Assembly (NCBI GenBank): GCA_022839105.1
Contig: JALHDH010000022.1
Span: 1-64,000, forward strand
DNA: 64,000 nt
Reading direction: 5' to 3'
Source of the DNA: a bacterium
Lineage (GTDB): Bacteria; Vulcanimicrobiota; Xenobia; Xenobiales; Xenobiaceae
In this document: positions 34,707-41,926 of the stretch, piece after piece
Layout: every line of letters starts with the position of its first letter
Position numbering within the stretch: the stretch's first letter is position 1
Notes under the pieces: generated by a model
What the model saw: only the letters and a program-made list of their open reading frames with translations
Told to the model about the DNA's origin: nothing
Database searches by the model: none
Translations under genes and position numbers: made by a program

Positions 34707-35539
34707 AGATCGAGCTGCACTGCCACAGCACGGCCTCCGACGGGACCCTGACCCCCGAGGAGCTGGTGAATCGGGCCCTCCGCGAGGGGTTGGAGGCCCT
34801 GGCCATCACCGATCACGACACGACGGCCGCCTTCGAGCCGGCGCGAAGAGCCGCTGCCGGGTTCCGCCTGGAGATGATCCCCGCCGTCGAGATCAACTGC
34901 GAGGAGGGCGACCGGGACGTCCACATCCTGGGGTATTACCTGGACCCGGCCTCGGCCCCCCTCCAGGAAGCCCTCCACGAACTCCGCCGATCCCGTCTGC
35001 GTCGCCTGGAGGAGATCCTGGTTCGCCTGGAGGAGCTCGGCGTGCCGGTTCGCCAGGAGCGGGTGCTCCGATTCGCCCAGGGACAGAGCGTCGGGCGTCC
35101 GCACGTGGCCCGGGCCATGGTGGAGGCCGGGCACGTCGCGGATCTGTCTGCGGCCTTCGACCTCTACCTGGGGCAGGGAAAGCCCGCCTTCGTCCCTCGG
35201 AGAAACCTGCGCCCCCATCAGGCGATCCAACGGATCCGGGAGGCTGGAGGAGTGGCGGTCCTGGCACATCCGGGTCAGATCGGCGACGAGAGCCTGGTCC
35301 AGGCCCTGGCGGCCCGGGGCCTCCAGGGCCTGGAGGCCTTCCACCCCTCGCATCCTCCGCTGCTGTGCCAGCATTACCAGGAGCTGGCCAGTTCCCTGGG
35401 CCTCCTGGTCACCGGAGGCTCCGACTTCCACGGCACGGAGCAACGCCATCGCGTGGATCTCGGGGGCGTGTGGCTGCCTGAGGAGGCTCTCCCACGCCTT
35501 CGACAGCTCGCGGGTCGTGGGCAGGCAGGCTTGCCCTGA
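34703..35539 (+). CDS. PHP-domain phosphoesterase
   Basis: The 278-residue product has the PHP metal motifs: HCHSTASDG, ITDHDT, the EINCE glutamate, VLAHPGQ and GGSDFHG. This layout matches the family of YciV/RNase AM-type 3',5'-nucleotide bisphosphate phosphatases and 5'-3' exoribonucleases. A role in RNA or pAp turnover would fit its place after RNase Y, but this is inference. The start is GTG 34703, overlapping the previous stop. Confidence 0.88.
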   Translation: MKIELHCHSTASDGTLTPEELVNRALREGLEALAITDHDTTAAFEPARRAAAGFRLEMIPAVEINCEEGDRDVHILGYYLDPASAPLQEALHELRRSRLRRLEEILVRLEELGVPVRQERVLRFAQGQSVGRPHVARAMVEAGHVADLSAAFDLYLGQGKPAFVPRRNLRPHQAIQRIREAGGVAVLAHPGQIGDESLVQALAARGLQGLEAFHPSHPPLLCQHYQELASSLGLLVTGGSDFHGTEQRHRVDLGGVWLPEEALPRLRQLAGRGQAGLP

Positions 35540-35564
35540 ACCTTTCGCCCGGAGGTCTGTGGTC

Positions 35565-35855
35565 ATGCTCGAACACGAGGAATACACCGCATCGGTCCGG
35601 GGCTTGCGGGAAGCGGGCGCGCGCTTCTTGACCCTGGAGGCCTTCTCGGGGGAAGGGGGCGAGGTGGAGATCTCGAGTCACTTCACCCTGGGCGAGGAGG
35701 TGCACAGCCTCACCACGAGGACCGTGGCCCGCACGGTCCCCTCGCTCTTCTCGTTCTACGGCAGTGCGGACTTCCCCGAGCGCGAAGCGGCCCGTTCCTT
35801 CGGCGTGAAGTTCTTGGGCCACCCCAACCTGCCCCGCACCGGAGAGTCGCGATGA
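35565..35855 (+). CDS. Orphan NuoC-like mini-protein (96 aa)
   Basis: The short product matches the end of the 30-kDa subunit of complex I (NuoC): a HFTLGEEVHSLTTRT strand pair, then PSLFSFYGSADFPEREAARSFGVKFLGHPNL, where SFxxADxxEREAxxxFGxxFxGHPxL is the NuoC signature. NuoC proper is longer (150 residues or more) and encoded among nuo genes; here no other complex I or hydrogenase gene is present. ATG 35565 has GGAGG with 9-base spacing. The stop overlaps the next start (ATGA). Confidence 0.75.
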   Translation: MLEHEEYTASVRGLREAGARFLTLEAFSGEGGEVEISSHFTLGEEVHSLTTRTVARTVPSLFSFYGSADFPEREAARSFGVKFLGHPNLPRTGESR

Positions 35856-37009
35856 ATCCCTCCAGAACCTTTACGTTCACCCTCCTGCTGCTGACCTGCC
35901 TGTTCGGCTCCGCCCAGGCCCAGTCCATCCCCGCCCTCCAGGACTACAAGCTGGGTCGCGTCCTGGCCTCCGGCGGCCGCTGGGAGGAGGCCCTGGTGGC
36001 CCTGGAACGCGCCTTGAAGGAGGATCGGGACTATCCCGACGCCCTGTACCTGGCCGGACTGTGTCATGCCAACCTCGAGCAGTACGACCGGGCCATCGAG
36101 CGCCTCAAGCGGGTGACCGAACTGCGGCCCGAGTTCTTTGCGGCCTGGGGCCACCTCTCCCGGCTCCACGTGATCCAGAAGCAGTATGACCAGGCCGGGG
36201 AAGTCCTGGGAGCCCTGGGCAAGGTTCGCGGGGGAGCGCCTGAATCGCACTACGGGTTTGGAGTCCTGGCCTGGGCCCAGAATCGCCTGGAGGTGGCCGA
36301 GACGGAATGGCGCGAGGCCATCCGGCTCAGCCCGGGGATGGCCAAGGCCCACCACAACCTGGGAATCCTCTACCGCGAGAAGCAGGAGCGTGCGCGCGCC
36401 CTTTCGGCCCTGCAGGACGCGGTCCGACTGGACCCCGAGAGCCCGCTGTATCGCCTGAATCTCGGCTGGTTGCAGGTGGACATGGGCAATCGGGTCGATG
36501 GGATGGCCAACCTGGATCGGGTCCGTTCCCAGACCGAGAGGCCGGATCTGGCCAGCCTGGCCCTGGCCGTCCAGATGCTCCTGCACGGCCATCCCGAGCC
36601 GGCCGAGAAGGCGGCAGCCCGGGCCTTGGAGGCCAATCCCGAGCTGACCTTGGCCCTGGTCCTGAGGGCTCGCGCCCTGGAGGCCCTGCAGCGCCCGAGC
36701 GAGGCCCGGGCCCTGTACGAGCAGGCGCTGGAGCAGGACCAGACCCTGGGTGAAGCCCGGCGGGCCCTGGAACGGATCCCGGCCCCCGAGCCTCCCGTGC
36801 AGACCGAAGAGCCCACAACACCCGAGGCCCCGGTCCCACCTGAGGATCCGGGGCATCCTCAGCCTCCGGTGCCGCCTGAGGGACCCGCGGCGCCCGGGGC
36901 CCCGGTTCCATCCGAAGAGCCTGCGACGCCCGAGGCCCCGGTCCCACCCCAGGCTCCGGACCAACCTGAAGGGCCCGGGACCACCCCGGAGGCTCGAGGG
37001 GACCTTTGA
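35852..37009 (+). CDS. Exported TPR protein with Pro/Glu-rich repeat tail
   Basis: The 385-residue product has a signal peptide (FTLLLLTCLFGSAQAQ) and about eight tetratricopeptide repeats (for example DYPDALYLAGLCHANLEQYD, GMAKAHHNLGILYREKQERA). The last ~70 residues are a low-complexity tail of degenerate units such as PEAPVPPE and PAAPGAPVPSEE. TPR proteins are protein-interaction scaffolds. Being exported next to a sugar-binding lipoprotein, it may act in the periplasm or envelope. The stop overlaps the next start as TTGA. Confidence 0.86.
   Translation: MNPSRTFTFTLLLLTCLFGSAQAQSIPALQDYKLGRVLASGGRWEEALVALERALKEDRDYPDALYLAGLCHANLEQYDRAIERLKRVTELRPEFFAAWGHLSRLHVIQKQYDQAGEVLGALGKVRGGAPESHYGFGVLAWAQNRLEVAETEWREAIRLSPGMAKAHHNLGILYREKQERARALSALQDAVRLDPESPLYRLNLGWLQVDMGNRVDGMANLDRVRSQTERPDLASLALAVQMLLHGHPEPAEKAAARALEANPELTLALVLRARALEALQRPSEARALYEQALEQDQTLGEARRALERIPAPEPPVQTEEPTTPEAPVPPEDPGHPQPPVPPEGPAAPGAPVPSEEPATPEAPVPPQAPDQPEGPGTTPEARGDL
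36820..36990 (+). repeat. Degenerate Pro/Glu repeat tract in the TPR gene
   Basis: About ten-codon units coding for variants of PEAPVPPE(D/G)P occur in near tandem. They are coding repeats and show base-level drift, so they are not recent copies. Confidence 0.65.
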
Positions 37010-38259
37010 GACTGCACCTGCTGGGCCTTGTGGCCCTGCTGGCCTGGGGACTGGCCTGTGGCGGGCCGACCCGAAGGGCCGAGCCGGTTTCCCTGGAGTT
37101 CTGGACCATCCAGCTCCGCCCGCGCTTCGATGACTACATGAAGGGCGTGATTTCGGCCTTTGAAGCCGAGAATCCCGGCCTGCGCGTCGAGTGGATCGAT
37201 CTGCCCCAGAAGAGCATCCTGCAGAAGCTCATGGCTTCCATCGCCGGCGGGGTGCCTCCGGACCTGGTCAACCTGAATACCGGGACCGCCCTGGTCCTGG
37301 CCCAGAACGACGCCCTGCTGGATCTCGGCGATTCCCTTCCACCCTCCATCCGGGAGCTCTACTTTCCGAACCTCCTGGAGGCCGCGCGGCATCGCGAGGG
37401 GCTCTATGCCCTTCCCTGGTATCTGTCCACCCGGGTCCTGATGTACAACAAGGATCTCCTGGCCCAGGCCGGCCTGGACCCAGACAGGCCACCTCGAACC
37501 TGGGAGGAGGTGGCCGAGGTCGCCCGGACGGTCCGGGCCCGGACCTCTGCCTATGGCTATATCCCGGTGGTCCGGATCGTCGATGACTGGAGGATGTGGG
37601 GGGTTCCGATCTGCGAGCCGGGCACGGGGCGGGCGCTCTTCAATACCCCGGCCGGGGCCGCCCGGCTGGAGTGGTATGCCCGGCTCTATGAGGAGGGGGT
37701 GATCCCCCGCGAGAGCCTGACCGAGGGGTTCCAGGGAGCCCTGGATCGCTACAAGCAGGGAGGCCTGGCCCTGCTCGAGGCCGGTCCACAACTCCTGCTC
37801 AAGGTCCAGTCCGACGCGCCTTCGGTCTATGCCCGGACGGGAGTGGCCCCCCTGCCCCAGACGCCCACCGGCACCCTGCCGGCCTCGCTGATGAACCTGG
37901 TCATTCCCCGCTCGGCCCGTCATCGGGAGGCGGCCCTGCGCTTCGGGATCTTCCTGACCAGCCCCGAAAACCAGTTGGACTTCGTGCGGGAGGTGCCGCT
38001 TCTGCCCTCGACCCGCCAGACCGCCAGCGACGACTTCTTCCGTCAGGGCAAGGGGGAGCCGCTCCAGGACGAGGCCATCCGCATCTCGCTGCAGCAACTG
38101 CCCCAGGCCCGGGACTTCTCGTTGGGGATGGAGTCTCAGCAGGATCTGGAGCGCCTCTTGAAGGAGGCCGTGGAGGCGGCCCTGTACGGGCACCTGGAGC
38201 CTCGGGAGGCCTTGGAGGAGGCCGCCCTGGAATGGAACCGGACCATGGGCCTGCCTTGA
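37006..38259 (+). CDS. Sugar ABC transporter substrate-binding lipoprotein
   Basis: The 417-residue product is a family-1 (MalE/UgpB-type) binding protein. It has a short signal peptide with lipobox (LAWGLAC), then VSLEFWTIQLRPRFDDYMKGVISAFEAENPG, VPPDLVNLN, ALPWYLSTRVLMYNKDLLAQAGLD and a C-terminal hinge (LEWNRTMGLP). It would capture a sugar outside the membrane for the permease at 38861. The start is TTG 37006 overlapping the TPR stop. The ligand is unknown. Confidence 0.9.
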   Translation: MRLHLLGLVALLAWGLACGGPTRRAEPVSLEFWTIQLRPRFDDYMKGVISAFEAENPGLRVEWIDLPQKSILQKLMASIAGGVPPDLVNLNTGTALVLAQNDALLDLGDSLPPSIRELYFPNLLEAARHREGLYALPWYLSTRVLMYNKDLLAQAGLDPDRPPRTWEEVAEVARTVRARTSAYGYIPVVRIVDDWRMWGVPICEPGTGRALFNTPAGAARLEWYARLYEEGVIPRESLTEGFQGALDRYKQGGLALLEAGPQLLLKVQSDAPSVYARTGVAPLPQTPTGTLPASLMNLVIPRSARHREAALRFGIFLTSPENQLDFVREVPLLPSTRQTASDDFFRQGKGEPLQDEAIRISLQQLPQARDFSLGMESQQDLERLLKEAVEAALYGHLEPREALEEAALEWNRTMGLP

Positions 38260-38297
38260 AGGGGGGACAGGGGGCACGCCGAAGGGGGCGCCCCGTC

Positions 38298-38864
38298 ATG
38301 CGCAGCGATTCAGGACTGACCCTGGCGGACCTCCGAAAGGAGGTCCTGGCCTTTCGAGACGCCCGGGACTGGGCCCAGTTCCACCAGCCCAAGGACCTGG
38401 CCCTGGCTTTGTCCATCGAGGCCTCCGAGGTCCTGGAACTCTTTCGCTTCAAGTCCGATGCGGAGGTTCGCTCCCAGGTCGAGAGGGGAGAGGTCACCGA
38501 ACTGGGCCACGAGCTGGCCGACGTCCTGTACTGGGTGCTGCTCTTGTCTCACGAGGCCGGCGTGGATCTGGCCCGGGCCATGGAGGAGAAGCTGGCCTTC
38601 AATGCTCGGCGCTATCCCGTCGAGCTCTCCCGGGGGCGCAAGGAGAAGTACACCGCCTTGCGCGGCCTGCAGGAGGCCTTGGAGGCTCCTGTGGAGTCCC
38701 GGGGCGAACCCGTGTTCGAACCCTTGCCTCCTTTGCAGAAGCCGACCCTGCTGCCCAGTGATCCACGGCGCAAGGCGGCCCCGCTCCTGCGCCGGACCGG
38801 GGAGGGTTGTGAGGAAGCCCCTTCAGGCCTGGAAGCCGCCGGGACCCCCGCGAGTCCTGCGTGA
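38298..38864 (+). CDS. MazG-like nucleotide pyrophosphohydrolase
   Basis: The N-terminal ~110 residues match the small MazG-like family that hydrolyses NTPs to NMP and PPi (dCTPase/RS21-C6 type): DWAQFHQPKDLALALSIEASEVLELFRF and ELGHELADVLYWVLLL, with the metal-binding ExxE and ExxD motifs. The last ~75 residues are Pro/Arg-rich with no known domain. It interrupts a sugar ABC transporter operon, with no evident metabolic link. Its stop overlaps the permease start. Confidence 0.85.
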   Translation: MRSDSGLTLADLRKEVLAFRDARDWAQFHQPKDLALALSIEASEVLELFRFKSDAEVRSQVERGEVTELGHELADVLYWVLLLSHEAGVDLARAMEEKLAFNARRYPVELSRGRKEKYTALRGLQEALEAPVESRGEPVFEPLPPLQKPTLLPSDPRRKAAPLLRRTGEGCEEAPSGLEAAGTPASPA

Positions 38865-39790
38865 AACCGCGGCGCGGCCGGGTGGCCTGGCTCTTCATGG
38901 CCCCGGCCTTGCTGGTCCTGGGGGTCTTCACCTTCTATCCCATCCTCTGTGGTGTCCTGTTGGCCTTCTTCGACTTCAGCATGTTGCGCCACACCCCCGA
39001 GGGGGTTCTGGCACCACCCCGATTCGTGGGCCTGGAGAACTTCGAGCGCCTCTGGCATGACCGCTATTTCTGGACGGCATTGGGCAACTCGCTGCTCTAC
39101 TTGCTGGTGGTTCCGGTGCTGCAACTCCTCTCGGTCCTGATCGCGGTGGCCATGAACCAGCCTTTGCGGGGGATGCGCTTCTTCCGCACGGCCCTGTACG
39201 TGCCGGTGATCACCTCGGTCGTGGTGGTGGGCATCGCCTGGAAATGGGTCCTGCGCTCGGATGGCCTGGCCAACCGCTTCCTGGAGTCCCTGGGCCTGGG
39301 GGCCCTGGCCCGGGCCCTGGGGTACCCTGATCTCCTGCCCATCCCCTGGTTGACGGATCCGGGCTGGGCCCTCTTCTCGGTGATGTTCGTGACCCTCTGG
39401 CAGGGCCTGGGCTACTACATGATCCTCTATCTGGCGGGTCTGCAGGCCATCCCCCCCGAACTCGAGGAGGCGGCTCGTCTGGACGGGGCTGGCTTCTGGG
39501 CGATCTTCTCCGGGATCACCTTGCCCATGCTCCGCCCCACCCTGGTCCTTTGCACCATCCTCTCGTGCATCTCGGCCCTGAAGGTCTTCGGGGAGATCTA
39601 CGTCATGACCGGTGGTGGGCCCCGGAACGGGACCCTGACGATGGTCTTCTACATCTACAGCCGGGCTTTCGAGAGTTTCGAGATGGGATACTCAGCCGCC
39701 TTGGCCCTGGTCCTGGCCCTGGTGGTGGGAATCGTGTCCTATCTGAACCTGCGCTGCTTCCAGGAGGGGGGACTCCAGAGCTACGACTGA
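38861..39790 (+). CDS. Sugar ABC transporter permease (MalF-type)
   Basis: The 309-residue product has six membrane helices (WLFMAPALLVLGVFTFYPIL first) and the EAA loop that contacts the ATPase (LEEAARLDGAGFWAIFSGITLPMLRPT). ENFERLWHDRYFWTALGNSL and the MTGGGPRNGT loop are typical of MalF/UgpA-type subunits. The start is GTG 38861 overlapping the previous stop. The second permease and the ATPase do not follow, because the convergent pilus operon begins immediately. Confidence 0.92.
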   Translation: MKPRRGRVAWLFMAPALLVLGVFTFYPILCGVLLAFFDFSMLRHTPEGVLAPPRFVGLENFERLWHDRYFWTALGNSLLYLLVVPVLQLLSVLIAVAMNQPLRGMRFFRTALYVPVITSVVVVGIAWKWVLRSDGLANRFLESLGLGALARALGYPDLLPIPWLTDPGWALFSVMFVTLWQGLGYYMILYLAGLQAIPPELEEAARLDGAGFWAIFSGITLPMLRPTLVLCTILSCISALKVFGEIYVMTGGGPRNGTLTMVFYIYSRAFESFEMGYSAALALVLALVVGIVSYLNLRCFQEGGLQSYD

Positions 39791-39805
39791 GGACCCCCCA
39801 GGCTC

Positions 39806-40168
39806 CTAGGTCTCGAACTCGCCGGCCTGCCCGGAGCGCGGTTCCGGCGAAGGGATCTGGTCGGGAGGCAGGTAGTCGAGTTGCCCGGGCGGGGGAGTCG
39901 GGACCCTTGCAGGGGTGGATATCCGGTTCGGCTCGTCGGGCGGGTCTTGCAGGCGGGCGGGCGGAACCGACTCGGGGTTCCCGCCCCGGACTTCCTGGTC
40001 TGGAGGCGGCGCGGTCGCGGGGACCCGGCTGGGATGCCCTGAAGACCCGGGTTTCCCCTCCAGGCCGGCAAGCCACAGGATTCCGGCCGCGACGGCCAGG
40101 ATCAGGAGGAACAGGATGGCGGAGGCCACCCGGTTCACCTTGCGGATCTGTTCGCCCGTGGTGGTCAT
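39806..40168 (-). CDS. Single-pass membrane protein with Pro-rich tail
   Basis: The 120-residue product has one membrane helix near the N-terminus (AILFLLILAVAAGILWLAG). It is followed by an exported Pro/Arg/Glu-rich, disordered region with no conserved domain. The start lies four bases after the PilW-like stop, so it is the last gene of the minus-strand pilus operon. The function is unknown. Confidence 0.72.
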   Translation of the reverse strand: MTTTGEQIRKVNRVASAILFLLILAVAAGILWLAGLEGKPGSSGHPSRVPATAPPPDQEVRGGNPESVPPARLQDPPDEPNRISTPARVPTPPPGQLDYLPPDQIPSPEPRSGQAGEFET

Positions 40169-40172
40169 GGGT

Positions 40173-40781
40173 CTACCTCCCCAACACGAAGACCTGGGTG
40201 TTCAACTGGGCCACATCCTTGCCCCGGGTGCAGGAGATCTCGAGGTCGAAGAGATCGGGGGCCCTCCAGGTCGCCTGCAGGCTGGCCGAGTCGACGCTGG
40301 CCAGGACTCCGTCCACGGTGGATGCGACCGAGCCCGAAGAGGTCCAGGTCTTGATCTCGCGACGGACCGTGCCCCCCACCACGTAGTAGCGGACCGTCCG
40401 ATAATAGCTGGGGTCCTCCGGATCGAAGGAGGAGTTGAGCGGGTCGTAGCGGGCCGGATCCGGCTCGGTGAAGACCAGTTCGCTGGCGATGGGAGAGTTG
40501 GCATTGGGGACCAGCACGGCCGTGGGATCGACCGGAGGCTGGAGCCCGCGATAACCGGTCGAGGTGGAGCCGGGGGCCGGGTTGGGGACCCCCTGGCGCA
40601 GTTCGTTGGCCATCGTCCCTGTGACCAGCCGGCAGGAGGACACGGCATCCACGGTCGAGGAGATGGTCCGCCAGTAGCCCAGGGTCAGGTTCAGCCCCGC
40701 CAGGGCCGTGGTGGCGAAAAGGCCGAAGAGGGCCACGACGACCACGATCTCGGAAAGGCTCAAGGCACGGGGACGGCGCAT
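40173..40781 (-). CDS. PilW-like minor pilin/pseudopilin
   Basis: The 202-residue product has a type IV pilin N-terminus in degenerate form (ALSLSEIVVVVALFGLFATTALAGL). The Glu is at +5 of the presumed mature chain, but Ser replaces the usual Phe/Met at +1. The rest is a variable beta-rich body (YYRTVRYYVVGG). ATG 40781 has GAGGAG upstream. It is the fifth gene of the pilus operon. Confidence 0.78.
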   Translation of the reverse strand: MRRPRALSLSEIVVVVALFGLFATTALAGLNLTLGYWRTISSTVDAVSSCRLVTGTMANELRQGVPNPAPGSTSTGYRGLQPPVDPTAVLVPNANSPIASELVFTEPDPARYDPLNSSFDPEDPSYYRTVRYYVVGGTVRREIKTWTSSGSVASTVDGVLASVDSASLQATWRAPDLFDLEISCTRGKDVAQLNTQVFVLGR

Positions 40782-40795
40782 GGGGAGCACTCCTC

Positions 40796-41245
40796 TCAAG
40801 GCAATCTCTCGATGGCACCGGTGCTGGCGTGCAGCTTCCAGCGGATCGAATCGTTCGTGGCCGAGCTGCTCAGGGTGACCTGGCGGTCCGCCGGCAGGGT
40901 TCCCGAGCCGCTGAACTCGATCCAGGCCGGAGTGGGCGGCGAGAGCGTGATCTGCAGGTCGCGGTCCATCTCGCGTTGATGGGTCATCTGGGTGCCGACC
41001 AGGACCTGCCAGCTTCCCTTGGTGGTGGGAGTCGCCTCCTGGAAGAGGATCCGGGTGCCCCCGGCGGCGTTGGGGGCGGCCTGCCTGGCGTTGCGCAGGG
41101 CACCCTCCAGTTCCATGCTGGCGGTGTTCAGGCCACGCCGGGCCAGGGTCCTGTTGCCCCCGATCGTGATCAGGGCCAGCAGGGTGGACCCGATCAGGAG
41201 GGCCAGCACGATCTCGATGACGGTGAAACCTCGGTCTCTTTTCAT
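40796..41245 (-). CDS. FimT/GspH-like pseudopilin
   Basis: The 149-residue product has a classic prepilin cleavage site and helix (RDRGFTVIEIVLALLIGSTLLALI) with Gly at -1, Phe at +1 and Glu at +5, and a short globular part. It would be processed by a prepilin peptidase. ATG 41245 has GGGAGG upstream. Its start overlaps the stop of the small frameshifted gene (ATGA at 41245-41242). Confidence 0.87.
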   Translation of the reverse strand: MKRDRGFTVIEIVLALLIGSTLLALITIGGNRTLARRGLNTASMELEGALRNARQAAPNAAGGTRILFQEATPTTKGSWQVLVGTQMTHQREMDRDLQITLSPPTPAWIEFSGSGTLPADRQVTLSSSATNDSIRWKLHASTGAIERLP

Positions 41246-41534
41246 GATCCTCCCAAAGACCCCCGATCGATCAGGCTCTGGATCTGCAGGTTCCCGGTGG
41301 TCGGGAAGTTCAGGGGGGGCGAATACCTGGCCCCCGATTTCCACCTGACGCGCGGTAGAGGTGTCCAGGGTGGCCACCGTCCGGGCGCCGAAGCCGACCA
41401 GGGTCCGGGGGGGAGAATTCGGTCGCCCAGGGGGAGGATCGGGGGACCGGGTTCTCCACCCTGGGTTCTGGGCCGGTTCGGCCAGAGGGTGGAGGGAGAT
41501 CCGGAAAGCCCGTGGATTTCGGATTCGCGATCAT
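41242..41534 (-). pseudogene. 96-residue pilus-operon gene with two C7-run frameshifts
   Basis: No single frame spans this 293-base gap. Removing one base from each of two seven-C runs on the coding strand (near 41412 and 41325) gives one continuous 96-residue product. It begins MIANPKSTGFPDLPPP, passes through ARTVATLDTSTARQVEIGG and ends with LNFPTTGNLQIQSLIDRGSLGGS. The last part matches the end of the DUF4900-like gene (LNFPTTGNLEIRSLIDHGSLGGA). Its ATG overlaps the PilV-like stop (ATGA) and its stop overlaps the FimT-like start (ATGA), so it behaves as a true operon member. Either the runs contain sequence errors, or the gene is broken or phase-variable. Confidence 0.75.
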
Positions 41535-41896
41535 GGAACCAGGGCGGATTCCAGGCGGACCTGGTGGGGGCGCCCTTGCTCCATCCAGGTCAGGACCACC
41601 TCGACGCGCTGGACATCCGGGCAGCCCGGGACCGGGCCTCCCCGCCACTGGCGGCTCATGCTGAGATCTCCGAGCGGATGGTCGCTCTCGGGCGTGTTGG
41701 CCAGCCTCTGGCCCTGCTTGAGCAGGAAGTCCATCTTCTGCTCGGCCAGATACAGCGCCTGGGTAGAGAGGGTTGAGCACTTCTGGAGGCGTGCGGCCGC
41801 GGGCATGCAGCCCAGGAGGGCCAGCAGGGCCGCCGCCAGCACCCCGAAGGCCACCACCACCTCGAGCATCGAGAGCCCGGACGATCGCTTTGGCAA
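41531..41896 (-). CDS. PilV-like pseudopilin
   Basis: The 121-residue product has a prepilin-type N-terminus (SSGLSMLEVVVAFGVLAAALLALLG) with Gly-Leu-Ser-Met-Leu-Glu spacing and a single helix. A short domain follows (LYLAEQKMDFLLKQGQRLANT is typical of PilV). I chose TTG 41896 because GGGAGG stands seven bases upstream; ATG 41920 is in frame but has no such motif. It is the second gene of the pilus operon. Confidence 0.82.
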   Translation of the reverse strand: MPKRSSGLSMLEVVVAFGVLAAALLALLGCMPAAARLQKCSTLSTQALYLAEQKMDFLLKQGQRLANTPESDHPLGDLSMSRQWRGGPVPGCPDVQRVEVVLTWMEQGRPHQVRLESALVP

Positions 41897-41926
41897 GACG
41901 ACACCTCCCAAGGTCGGCATGCGGGA

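Noticed and set aside
36820..36990. Repeat tract considered as a CRISPR or non-coding repeat
   Set aside because: The units are in frame, encode Pro/Glu-rich protein and have no spacers. No CRISPR array is present in the window.
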